DNA from: Planctomycetales bacterium
GTDB taxonomy: Bacteria > Planctomycetota > Planctomycetia > Pirellulales > UBA7805
Length of the DNA stretch: 6,050 nt
Assembly (NCBI GenBank): GCA_011772275.1
Contig: WVZU01000241.1
Location: forward strand, 1-6,050
Direction of reading: 5' to 3'
The notes under the pieces are model-generated. The model worked only from the letters and a program-made list of their open reading frames with translations, was not told the DNA's origin and searched no databases. This document shows, piece by piece, positions 1 to 5,680 of this stretch; the stretch's first letter is position 1, and every line of letters starts with the position of its first letter. Position numbers and translations under genes: made by a program.

Positions 1-89
1 TAAGCAGCGACTTGCAGAATACGCTTGCGGATTCGCTGTGCCCAAGCAGATTCACCGACAATCTTGTCTATGGCATAACTGTGAAACAT
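1..89 (-). CDS. Probable sigma-54-interacting AAA+ transcriptional activator, N-terminal fragment (cut by window edge)
   Basis: Only the first 29 codons are present; the gene continues past the left edge. The minus-strand reading begins MFHSYAID and continues with IVGES, then RIRKRILQVAA. The pattern (I/L)VG-(E/N)-S followed about ten residues later by an R-x-x-I-x-x-VA helix is what opens the central AAA+ domain of NtrC-type activators of sigma-54 RNA polymerase, just before the Walker A motif, which would lie outside the window. If so, the protein has almost no N-terminal sensory domain and would be controlled by a partner protein or by its level. The ATG at 89 is preceded by GGGAGAG with a suitable gap; an in-frame stop lies farther upstream (about 167) with no other ATG between. 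The next gene upstream on the same strand ends 291 bases away. The family call rests on a short stretch and is an inference. Confidence 0.6.
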   Translation of the reverse strand, partial: MFHSYAIDKIVGESAWAQRIRKRILQVAA

Positions 90-380
90 GAGCTCTCCCA
101 GTAGCGTCTCCCGTAAAGTCTTTTCTGGCCCCGAAAGGCCCCAAATGCAGATCAAACCACAGCGTTATTTTGCGCCAACGGTCTTCCCAAGGCAAGCATC
201 TGGCAGGCATTTCCTATTTTTTTGTGAGGGGCCGCAGCCCGTCGCACGGGAGAAATTTTCGCAACGGGCTATCAGCACATCACTTACGATGAAAAATTGG
301 CTCCAGGCCGTTTGCCGGCAGCGGCGGCCCAATCCCGCGGCTTGTCAAAGCCCTGCATACCCCCCGTGGGGGCCGGCCGG
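90..380. other. Intergenic gap between the unknown membrane protein and the AAA+ activator fragment
   Basis: I see no supported gene here. Open frames crossing it have neither recognisable domains nor a convincing ribosome binding site. It should hold the promoter and leader of the minus-strand activator gene, but no clear -35/-10 or -24/-12 pair was found. Small inverted repeats are present: CCCGT/ACGGG at 238-250, and GGCC arms at roughly 127-140. A near-repeat of nine bases (GGCAAGCAT at 191-199, GGCAGGCAT at 202-210) is spaced 11 bases, about one helical turn. Confidence 0.5.
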
Positions 381-1361
381 CTATCGGATGGCAGACGTCA
401 GCAGGCCGCGCTGCGGCACCGCCACCCCCCTGGCAATCGGTCCGTTGGCCGTGAACACGACGTCCGCCACCACATACTCGCGACCGCCCCGGCGGTAGCT
501 GGGACGAGCCGAGCTGTTGGCTCGGGATCGCGAAGTCCAGCGTTTCCTTGAGTGGCGGCGGCGACGAGAGCACGTGCCGCGCGAAGGCCGTGGTCTGAGC
601 GACCAGGCCGAACTGCCTCGGGTGGACTGCCACGACCAGCGCGATTTTCGAGTAGAACGCCGTCTGCGGCCGCGGCGATGAGCCCTCCTGCTATCCACGG
701 TCACCCCCTCCCCTCGCGGGGTCCACAAAAAGATCACTTGATTCAAAATACGCCCCAGACCCATGCGAAACGCGATGATCAGAATCGCCGTCAAAACAAA
801 CAGCCAGTCCAAACCGCTCAACTCCTCCCCAAACGACGGCCGTTCGACGGCGGGTTCCAACAAGAGGCTCGACCCCTCCCAGTTGCCCAGCTCATCCCCC
901 TCCAGCAGCTGCCGATCCACGGGCGCTTGGGCAGGCGTGGCGCGAGCCAGTTGCAGGATTTCGTCCGGGCAGGACAGGTCTGCCAGCGGGGCCGCAAGCG
1001 GCCGCTCACCCTGGGCCGGATCCGCCTGCGGAACCGAGATCGCAAACAGGTCGATCATTTCGGGATCGCTCGCATCGGTAGCCGGGAACCGTTTGTCGGT
1101 CAGGCACCGGTCCGCCTGCCCATAACGCTCGATGGTGATCTCGCGACGAAGAAGCGTCTGGGCATTCCCCTGCCGCCAGACCCGTACCTGCTCGTCGACC
1201 GCCGGGCGGTTGAACGCCAGCGCATCGCGGCCGCCCAGCTCGACCACACGGTTGGCCCCCGCCGGCACCCCGCGCGGGTCCGCCCCCGCGGGGTGGGCGA
1301 GCCCGATGGCCGGCAGCAGGGCCGCCAGCCAACCCATCGCGATTTTTGGCAAGGTCGTCAT
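381..1361 (-). CDS. Secreted or membrane-anchored protein of unknown function, with two probable compensating frameshifts
   Basis: I do not recognise the family. As read, it is 326 residues. Residues 1-27 look like a signal peptide: MTTLPK, then a hydrophobic stretch ending near AHPAGA. A soluble, probably exported domain follows with two cysteines (about C86 and C131) that could pair. A single hydrophobic segment (about 184-198, LFVLTAILIIAF) would anchor it, leaving a C-terminal domain on the other side. From about residue 224 the reading becomes a run of Arg and Ser (RRAHRRGRRRRS...), typical of an out-of-frame reading of GC-rich DNA. The neighbouring minus frame there is protein-like (TAFYSKIALVVAVHP, TTAFARHVL, PPLKETLDFAIP, QQLGSSQLPP) with GC-rich third positions, and the original frame is protein-like again from GGREYVVADVV to the end. 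No stop interrupts either reading. The start ATG at 1361 has only a weak upstream AGG. It lies 47 bases after the receiver gene and may be co-transcribed with it. Confidence 0.7.
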   Translation of the reverse strand: MTTLPKIAMGWLAALLPAIGLAHPAGADPRGVPAGANRVVELGGRDALAFNRPAVDEQVRVWRQGNAQTLLRREITIERYGQADRCLTDKRFPATDASDPEMIDLFAISVPQADPAQGERPLAAPLADLSCPDEILQLARATPAQAPVDRQLLEGDELGNWEGSSLLLEPAVERPSFGEELSGLDWLFVLTAILIIAFRMGLGRILNQVIFLWTPRGEGVTVDSRRAHRRGRRRRSTRKSRWSWQSTRGSSAWSLRPRPSRGTCSRRRRHSRKRWTSRSRANSSARPSYRRGGREYVVADVVFTANGPIARGVAVPQRGLLTSAIR

Positions 1362-1408
1362 CCCGAAATTACCTGAGCTTGTGTTTGGTCAGGGCCTGAG
1401 GCCCCCCG

Positions 1409-1780
1409 CTACGGATCCGCGTCCGTGTTGGCACTCACCACCCATTCCCGCCGCAACGGTTTGCAGAAGTACATGGTGGCCCCACACTGACGTGCCTTGA
1501 CTTCGTCCTCAGGCTGGTATTGATCTCCCACCAGGTAGCAGGGCACATCCGGATTGCGCGCGTGCAACATTTGCTGCAAATCCATGCCGGACATGTCCGG
1601 CAGCCGCACGTTGATGATCCACAGGTCTGGACGAGCCTTGGCGTTGCGCCGCAGAGCGTCACGTCCCGAAGAGACAAATTCGAAACGGGTCTGCTGGCCC
1701 TTCACGCCTTGCATTAAGGTCTGGTAGCCCTCCGGTTCCGGATCGACCACGTAGACCGTTCGATTAGCCGACATAATCAT
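1409..1780 (-). CDS. Stand-alone receiver-domain protein, probable pseudo-receiver (CheY/FixJ-type fold)
   Basis: This 123-residue protein is a single response-regulator receiver domain with no output domain. The first strand is TVYVVDPEP (about 8-16), followed by the helix and SSGRDAL. The third strand and loop read LWIINVRLPDMSG (53-65), the usual site of phosphorylation. Then comes CYLVGDQY (81-88) and the conserved lysine in YFCKPL (K107). The position that is normally the phosphorylated Asp, directly before VRLPDMSG, is Asn57 (AAC, bases 1612-1610). The usual Thr/Ser position before G85 is Val84, and the second acidic residue of the N-terminal pair is Pro14. The fold is therefore kept but phospho-signalling is probably lost. 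The ATG at 1780 is chosen because GGAGGA (1791-1796) lies ten bases upstream; a second ATG at 1774 is possible. The frame stays open far upstream, but that stretch does not look coding. It probably leads a minus-strand group with the membrane protein at 381-1361. Confidence 0.85.
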   Translation of the reverse strand: MIMSANRTVYVVDPEPEGYQTLMQGVKGQQTRFEFVSSGRDALRRNAKARPDLWIINVRLPDMSGMDLQQMLHARNPDVPCYLVGDQYQPEDEVKARQCGATMYFCKPLRREWVVSANTDADP

Positions 1781-1790
1781 GACGTATACT

Positions 1791-1796
1791 TCCTCC
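1791..1796 (-). promoter_or_regulatory. Ribosome binding site of the receiver gene
   Basis: The minus strand reads GGAGGA, ten bases before the ATG at 1780. It supports this start over the long upstream in-frame extension. Confidence 0.6.
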
Positions 1797-1904
1797 ACAT
1801 AACGGTTAACGGCGCACCACCATGTGCGGTGCGACCACCTGGCGACCTGATCGACTCCTCTCCTTTGGCGTACCCGCCGGCAAAACCGATGGGTCATGTG
1901 GGTC

Positions 1905-1925
1905 GACACGCGCACAGCGTGTGTC
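1905..1925. repeat. Inverted repeat, 9-bp stem with 3-base loop
   Basis: The arms are GACACGCGC (1905-1913) and GCGTGTGTC (1917-1925), with loop ACA. As RNA, all nine positions pair, one as G-U. No T-run follows on either strand, so it is not a standard intrinsic terminator. It lies about 125-145 bases upstream of the receiver start and could be a protein-binding dyad or part of a structured leader. Confidence 0.55.
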
Positions 1926-1936
1926 TTCCCAACCCA

Positions 1937-1954
1937 GCCTTCCGGTGGGAAGGC
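1937..1954. repeat. Inverted repeat, perfect 7-bp stem with 4-base loop
   Basis: The arms are GCCTTCC (1937-1943) and GGAAGGC (1948-1954), with loop GGTG. It stands only 11 bases from the hairpin at 1905-1925. There is no T-run on either side. The role is unknown. Confidence 0.55.
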
Positions 1955-2249
1955 AAACAGCCTGCAAGAGGTCGCCTGGCAGCGCCGTTCAAAACTGGTT
2001 GTGACAGGCCAGTAAAGCAGGGCGCGTACCAATCGGTGGCGACCGTGTGCCCGACGGGTGCGTAAGTCCATGGGATTGCACGAGAACCAGATATTTTGGC
2101 CTCGTACCCAGATCTTTTCCGCGTTGCCAACCGACATCAGATGTGGCACAAAACGGACCAAAGCTGGGTTCGCGCGATCCTTGGCCGATGTGCAGGTTCG
2201 GCCGGTTGTGGGGCGTTTTGACCCGCGTCATTCAGGGGCACCCGGTCCA

Positions 2250-2278
2250 TTGACCCCTGCGGGCCCAATTGCTACCAT
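2250..2278 (+). promoter_or_regulatory. Candidate sigma-70-type promoter for the rpsB-tsf-pyrH-frr operon
   Basis: The -35 box TTGACC (2250-2255, five of six consensus bases) and the -10 box TACCAT (2273-2278, four of six) are separated by exactly 17 bases. Transcription would start near 2285, giving a leader of about 145 bases before rpsB. It is the best pair found upstream of the operon. A second TTGACC at 2218-2223 has no matching -10 box. Confidence 0.5.
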
Positions 2279-2354
2279 GTTTCGAGATCCCAGCCGCACC
2301 GGCCCGGTTGTGATAACGTAACTCGTTTTACCAGGCCGATTTCGCTCTTGTTCA

Positions 2355-2399
2355 ACGCTGGCCTACGCCCCCTCGCAGGGGCCGTACAGCTGCCAGTGT
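2355..2399 (+). promoter_or_regulatory. Stem-loop in the rpsB leader, candidate autoregulatory structure
   Basis: An outer stem pairs ACGCTGGC (2355-2362) with GCCAGTGT (2392-2399), eight pairs including one G-U. Inside it TAC (2364-2366) can pair with GTA (2384-2386), and GCCCC (2367-2371) with GGGGC (2378-2382), around a six-base loop. The asymmetric internal loop contains CAGCT. The structure ends 31 bases before the rpsB start and no T-run follows, so it is not a standard terminator. In E. coli S2 represses translation of rpsB-tsf through the mRNA leader; a similar role here is inference. Confidence 0.5.
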
Positions 2400-2417
2400 G
2401 CCGAAGGCAAGGGCGGC

Positions 2418-2424
2418 AGAAGGA
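2418..2424 (+). promoter_or_regulatory. Ribosome binding site of rpsB (decides the start)
   Basis: AGAAGGA lies six bases before the GTG at 2431. The alternative in-frame GTG at 2398 has no such site and falls inside the leader stem-loop, so 2431 is preferred. Confidence 0.7.
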
Positions 2425-2430
2425 AAACCC

Positions 2431-3207
2431 GTGTCCGAACCCCTCATCAAGCAGCTCGTCGAGGCAGGCGTTCACTTTGGTCATCGTTCCAGCCGCTGGA
2501 ACCCCAAGATGCGGCCCTACATCTATGGCCGCCAGAATCTGATCCACATTGTCGATCTTCGCGAGACCATTCGCGGTCTGTTGAGGGCACGGAAGTATTT
2601 TCAACAGTGTGCGGCCGCCGGCAGTCTGGTGCTGTTCGTGGGCACCAAGCGTCAAGCGGGCGAAACGATCGAGCGGGAGGCGGATCGTTGCGGCATGCCG
2701 TTCGTGTCCCAACGCTGGCTGGGCGGCACGCTCACAAATTTTCGCACGATCCGTAGCCGCCTGGGACGTCTGGAAGAGCTGGAGACGATCCTGGCTGGCG
2801 AGCGATTGTCGTCCTATTCGAAGAAAATGCAATCCGCACTCGCCCGCGAAAAACGTAAAATGTTCACCAACCTCAACGGGATTCGCACGATGAACCGCCT
2901 GCCCGAGGCTCTGTTCGTGATTGACCCCAACAAGGAACGCAACGCCATTCGCGAAGCGACGAAACTGGGCATCACCACGGTCGCCCTCATCGATACGGAC
3001 TGCGATCCGGATCACGTGGACCTGCCGATCCCGGGAAATGACGACAGCATTCGCAGTATCGAACTGGTCACCCGCCTGCTGGCCGACGCCGTGCTGGAGG
3101 GTAAGGCAGAGGCGATCACGGCGGGCGTGGCGCAGATGACCGAAGAAGGACAGGAAGCTCAGCCGGACACCACCCAGGACGTGGGGGAACCAAGCGTCAC
3201 CGGTTGA
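2431..3207 (+). CDS. rpsB: 30S ribosomal protein S2
   Basis: S2 is a structural protein of the small ribosomal subunit; it binds late in assembly at the head-body junction. The 258-residue product has the family signatures in order: GVHFGH (13-18), [12 protein letters not shown] (22-33), NLIHIVDL (36-43), LFVGTKRQA (68-76), [14 protein letters not shown] (94-107), a charged coiled region through about 145, [10 protein letters not shown] (157-166), and [20 protein letters not shown] (190-209). Length is normal for bacterial S2; the acidic, Gln/Thr-rich tail (about 236-258) is the variable part. The GTG start gives an N-terminus ([17 protein letters not shown]) that fits the family. It is the first gene of the operon with tsf, pyrH and frr. 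The stop codon lies within a small inverted repeat, CCGGTT/AACCGG (3200-3217). Confidence 0.97.
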   Translation: MSEPLIKQLVEAGVHFGHRSSRWNPKMRPYIYGRQNLIHIVDLRETIRGLLRARKYFQQCAAAGSLVLFVGTKRQAGETIEREADRCGMPFVSQRWLGGTLTNFRTIRSRLGRLEELETILAGERLSSYSKKMQSALAREKRKMFTNLNGIRTMNRLPEALFVIDPNKERNAIREATKLGITTVALIDTDCDPDHVDLPIPGNDDSIRSIELVTRLLADAVLEGKAEAITAGVAQMTEEGQEAQPDTTQDVGEPSVTG

Positions 3208-3280
3208 TGGTAACCGGCAAACGGCCACCGGCGCCCGACCATGCCAAGGTGGACCGCTCGGCCTGCAACAAGCGGTTGGG

Positions 3281-3365
3281 GACGTGTTGCCAGTCAAGAC
3301 GTGGGGCCAGTCAAGACGTGTTCCCAGTCAAGACGTGTTGCCAGTCAAGACGTGTTGCCAGTCAA
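3281..3365 (+). repeat. Tandem array of five 17-bp repeats in the rpsB-tsf spacer
   Basis: The unit is GACGTGTTGCCAGTCAA. Copies start at 3281, 3298, 3315, 3332 and 3349 with no bases between them. Copies 1, 4 and 5 are identical; copy 2 has GG for TT at unit positions 7-8; copy 3 has C for G at unit position 9. The array ends 16 bases before the tsf ribosome binding site. On the plus strand the unit has no stop codon in any frame, and because 17 is not a multiple of three one reading passes through all three frames. That open frame joins the tsf frame, but the first residues it adds (LPVKT, QSRRV) have no relation to EF-Ts, so it is not taken as coding. Confidence 0.95.
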
Positions 3366-3381
3366 ATTGTCACGAAAACTC

Positions 3382-3386
3382 AGGAG
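3382..3386 (+). promoter_or_regulatory. Ribosome binding site of tsf (decides the start)
   Basis: AGGAG lies 11 bases before the ATG at 3398. It supports this start over the in-frame ATG at 3284, which would translate the repeat array. Confidence 0.7.
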
Positions 3387-3397
3387 CTAGGGAATCG

Positions 3398-4243
3398 ATG
3401 GCAGAAATCACCGCGGCCGCAGTCAAATCGCTCCGTGATCGGACTGGCTTGCCAATGATGGATTGCAAACGGGCACTGAAAGAAGCCGAGGGGGATGAAA
3501 ATGCTGCGATTGAGTCGCTCAGAAAACAGGGCATCAAAACGCAGATGATTCGCCAGGATCGCGAGACCAGCGAGGGGCGGTTCGCGATTTACACCGATTT
3601 CGCCAGCCCTGTGGCTGCCATGATTGAATTGCGCTGCGAGTCGGCGCCGGTGGCCAACCATCAAGAATTTGTGCAGCTGGCCGCAGATATCGCTCAGCAA
3701 CTGGCCACCGGACCCGGCGCGGCCACCCCGGACGAACTGCTGGACCAGCCGTCACCCAGTCAGCCGGACATCACCTTGCGCGATCAGAAGGACGATTTGT
3801 TCAACCGTATCCGCGAAGTCTTTAATCTGGCCCGCATCGTCCGCCTCGACGCCCCCTGCGGCGGTTACACGCATCACGCGGGCGTTACCAAGGGTGTCTT
3901 GCTGCAAGTAGAAGGCGGCAACGCCGAGGCGGCCAAGGACATCTGCATGCACATCGCCGCCATGAACCCCGCCGCGGTGAACAAGGAAGAACTGGACGAA
4001 GCGCTGGTCCAGAAAGAGCGGGAGATCCTCACCGAAGCCGCTCGACGCGAAGGAAAACCAGAAAATATCATCGAAAAGATGGTCGATGGCCGGATGCGGC
4101 AGTTCTTCGCTCAACAAGTCCTAAACGAACAGCCGTTTGTCAAAGACGACAAGCAAACCGTGGGAAAATACGCCAGGGCCAACGGGATGAAACTGGTCCG
4201 CTTTATCCATTGGGAACTGGGTCAAGACGACAGCCCCGCCTGA
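3398..4243 (+). CDS. tsf: Translation elongation factor Ts (EF-Ts)
   Basis: EF-Ts is the cytoplasmic nucleotide-exchange factor that releases GDP from EF-Tu. The 281-residue product begins MAEITAAAVKSLRDRTGLPMMDCKRALKEA, split here as MAEITAAAVKSLRDRTG (1-17) and LPMMDCKRALKEAEGD (18-33), the UBA-like N-terminal domain that binds EF-Tu. The core follows, with GGYTHHAG (155-162), VEGGNAEAAKDICMHIAAMNP (171-191), a KEREI helix (206-210), GKPENIIEKMVDGRM (219-233) and EQPFVKDDKQTVGK (244-257). The usual core motif CQTDFVA reads CESAPVA (80-86), so the TDF residues that push into EF-Tu are replaced by SAP. A chance TDF occurs earlier (66-68) but does not align with it. Length is close to normal. 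The gene follows rpsB by 190 bases and precedes pyrH by 34. The ATG at 3398 is chosen on family alignment and its ribosome binding site. Confidence 0.96.
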   Translation: MAEITAAAVKSLRDRTGLPMMDCKRALKEAEGDENAAIESLRKQGIKTQMIRQDRETSEGRFAIYTDFASPVAAMIELRCESAPVANHQEFVQLAADIAQQLATGPGAATPDELLDQPSPSQPDITLRDQKDDLFNRIREVFNLARIVRLDAPCGGYTHHAGVTKGVLLQVEGGNAEAAKDICMHIAAMNPAAVNKEELDEALVQKEREILTEAARREGKPENIIEKMVDGRMRQFFAQQVLNEQPFVKDDKQTVGKYARANGMKLVRFIHWELGQDDSPA

Positions 4244-4277
4244 CCGCTGCCCGCATTCCCAGGATCGATAAACGCCT

Positions 4278-5036
4278 ATGTCCGATTCCGCCGGAGGCAA
4301 TGATCTGAGATATCGCCGAGTCGTGTTGAAGATTTCGGGAGAGAGCTTCACTGCCGAGGGGGAACGGGGCATCAGCATGGATGCTGTGACCCACGTCGCT
4401 AGGCAAACCTACCGAGCCGCTCAACAAGGTGTCCAAATCGCCGTGGTGATTGGCGGTGGAAATATCCTCCGCGGCGCCGAGTTCACTTCGGGAAACTCCA
4501 CCATCCAGCAAGCCACCGCCCACTACATGGGCATGCTGGCCACCGTGATCAACGGCCTGGCCCTGCAGGATGCCCTGGAGTCGCTGGGCAGTGATACCCG
4601 GCTGCTGACGGCCATTCGCATGGAGGGTGTCGCCGAACCCTACATCCGCCGCCGAGCTCAGCGGCACCTCCAGAAGGGGCGGATCATCATCCTGGCGGCA
4701 GGGACCGGCAGCCCCTTTGTCACCACCGACACCGCCGCCGCTCAACGAGCCCTCGAACTGGAGGCCGACGCGCTGCTGAAAGCGACCCGCGTGGATGGCA
4801 TCTTCAGCGACGACCCGGAAAAGAATCCCCACGCCGTGCTCTACCGCGAATTAACCTACCAGACCGTCCGCGACCAGAACTTGCGCGTCATGGATTCGAC
4901 TGCCATCGCCCAATGCATGGAACACAACATGCCGATCTGTGTGTTTAATTACAAAAAGGAAGGATACATTGAACGCGCCGTCCGCGGCGAACGCGTGGGG
5001 ACGCTGGTGGGGGACGATGCCCGCCAGACCGGCTGA
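4278..5036 (+). CDS. pyrH: Uridylate kinase (UMP kinase)
   Basis: PyrH phosphorylates UMP to UDP with ATP, a step in pyrimidine nucleotide synthesis; it is a cytoplasmic hexamer of the amino-acid-kinase fold, usually activated by GTP and inhibited by UTP. The 252-residue product shows the family's landmarks: [11 protein letters not shown] (14-24), [14 protein letters not shown] (56-69), [19 protein letters not shown] (82-100), LLTAIRM (109-115), [17 protein letters not shown] (138-154), [13 protein letters not shown] (168-180), LTYQTV (192-197), RVMDSTAI (203-210) and PICVFN (219-224). Length is slightly above E. coli PyrH (about 240) owing to short extensions at both ends. The start ATG has only a distant AGGAT (4261-4265) before it, so initiation may be helped by translation of tsf, which stops 34 bases upstream. 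frr follows after 15 bases. Confidence 0.97.
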   Translation: MSDSAGGNDLRYRRVVLKISGESFTAEGERGISMDAVTHVARQTYRAAQQGVQIAVVIGGGNILRGAEFTSGNSTIQQATAHYMGMLATVINGLALQDALESLGSDTRLLTAIRMEGVAEPYIRRRAQRHLQKGRIIILAAGTGSPFVTTDTAAAQRALELEADALLKATRVDGIFSDDPEKNPHAVLYRELTYQTVRDQNLRVMDSTAIAQCMEHNMPICVFNYKKEGYIERAVRGERVGTLVGDDARQTG

Positions 5037-5037
5037 C

Positions 5038-5042
5038 AGGAG
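5038..5042 (+). promoter_or_regulatory. Ribosome binding site of frr
   Basis: AGGAG starts two bases after the pyrH stop and lies nine bases before the frr ATG, fitting translation from the shared transcript. Confidence 0.65.
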
Positions 5043-5051
5043 CGGTTTGCG

Positions 5052-5612
5052 ATGAGTGCGGATGATATTCTGCTGGATGTCGAAGAACGGATGGAGAAGA
5101 CCGTCGAACGGCTGAAACACGACCTGGCCGGCATCCGGACCGGCCGCGCCAATCCCGGCCTGGTAGACAGCCTCCGCGTAGAAGCCTACGGATCCCAAGT
5201 GCCACTCAAACAAGTCGCCAATGTCGGTGCGCCCGAACCGACCCAGATCGTCATCCGTCCCTTCGACCCCACAACCATCAAAGACATCGAAAAATCGATC
5301 CTGGCCTCGGACCTGGGATTTAATCCGCAAAACGACGGACGCATCCTCCGCATCAATGTCCCCCCCTTGTCCACCGACGTCCGTCGCAAAATGGTCGCGC
5401 GGATCAAGGATCTTGCCGAAGAAGCACGCATCTCAATTCGAAACATTCGAAGGGATGGTAACAAGGCCGCCGACTCAGCCGAAAAGGCAAAACAATTCAG
5501 CGAAGATCAGCGGGACGATACCAAAAACGAAATCCAGGAAATGACCAAAAAATACGAAGACCTGGTGAACGAAGCCGGCAAGGCGCGGGAAGCCGAAGTC
5601 ATGGAGCACTAA
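5052..5612 (+). CDS. frr: Ribosome recycling factor
   Basis: RRF acts with EF-G to split the ribosome after termination and free the mRNA. The 186-residue product has the normal length and the two-domain pattern. Domain I is a long three-helix bundle at the N and C ends, and domain II is a beta insert. Visible signatures are GIRTGRANPGLVD (27-39), VEAYGSQVPLKQVANV (43-58), FDPTTIKDIEKSI (71-83), ASDLGFNPQNDG (85-96), LRINVPPLSTDVRRKM (99-114) and ARISIRNIRRDGN (125-137). Arg130 and Arg133 correspond to Arg129 and Arg132 of the E. coli protein, residues important for ribosome binding. The C-terminal helix is highly charged (KKYEDLVNEAGKAREAEVM). It is the last gene of the operon, 15 bases after pyrH, and converges on cutA. 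Confidence 0.97.
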   Translation: MSADDILLDVEERMEKTVERLKHDLAGIRTGRANPGLVDSLRVEAYGSQVPLKQVANVGAPEPTQIVIRPFDPTTIKDIEKSILASDLGFNPQNDGRILRINVPPLSTDVRRKMVARIKDLAEEARISIRNIRRDGNKAADSAEKAKQFSEDQRDDTKNEIQEMTKKYEDLVNEAGKAREAEVMEH

Positions 5613-5655
5613 GCTGGGTTTCTCACAAACTTCCTAACCAGGGCCATTTGCTGGG

Positions 5656-5680
5656 GATCGCCAATTTAAGGAGGGCGATC
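5656..5680. terminator. Small hairpin between convergent frr and cutA, possible terminator
   Basis: The arms GATCGCC (5656-5662) and GGCGATC (5674-5680) form a perfect 7-bp stem with an 11-base loop. It lies 43 bases after the frr stop and overlaps the cutA stop codon, where a two-way terminator would be expected. No T-run follows on either strand, so termination is uncertain. Confidence 0.3.

Larger units (their letters stand above)
1781..2249. other. Divergent intergenic region with several inverted repeats, no supported gene
   Basis: Together with the rpsB leader, about 650 bases separate the divergent receiver gene and rpsB. Open frames on both strands here lack recognisable domains and good start sites, and their composition (many Arg, Pro, Cys, Trp) is that of chance frames. 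The region holds short perfect inverted repeats: CGCACC/GGTGCG at 1813-1833, the paired hairpins at 1905-1954, and GGCCG/CGGCC at 2183-2203. The promoter of the receiver gene must lie here, but no clear -35/-10 pair was found on the minus strand. Confidence 0.5.

Noticed and set aside
292..329. Possible minus-strand terminator after the membrane protein (CGGCC arms, then TTTTT at 292-296)
   Set aside because: The T-run is separated from the stem by about nine bases, and the hairpin next to it has only three pairs.
88..551. Plus-strand open frames opposite the activator gap and the end of the membrane protein
   Set aside because: No recognisable domain, no good ribosome binding site, and Pro/Arg-rich composition typical of a shadow frame.
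1855..1866. AAAGGAGAGGAG on the minus strand, a strong ribosome-binding-like run upstream of the receiver gene
   Set aside because: No usable start codon lies at normal spacing, and the only short frames nearby have fewer than about 12 codons.
1781..2161. Long upstream in-frame extension of the receiver protein
   Set aside because: The extension is rich in Arg, Cys and Trp, has no domain, and the start at 1780 has GGAGGA and matches the receiver fold.
2218..2223. Second TTGACC as an additional -35 box for the operon
   Set aside because: The sequence 17 bases downstream (CCCGGT) does not resemble a -10 box.
2272..3297. Long minus-strand open frame opposite rpsB
   Set aside because: It lies antisense to the clearly coding rpsB, shows no domain, and is a product of codon bias on the other strand.
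3284..3397. In-frame N-terminal extension of EF-Ts through the repeat array, starting at ATG 3284
   Set aside because: The added 38 residues are only the translated repeat, have no EF-Ts similarity, and the ATG at 3398 has a ribosome binding site and matches the family N-terminus.
5667..5674. TAAGGAGG, a perfect ribosome binding site sequence on the plus strand after frr
   Set aside because: No ATG, GTG or TTG begins a plausible frame at the right distance; it lies mostly in the hairpin loop next to the cutA stop.
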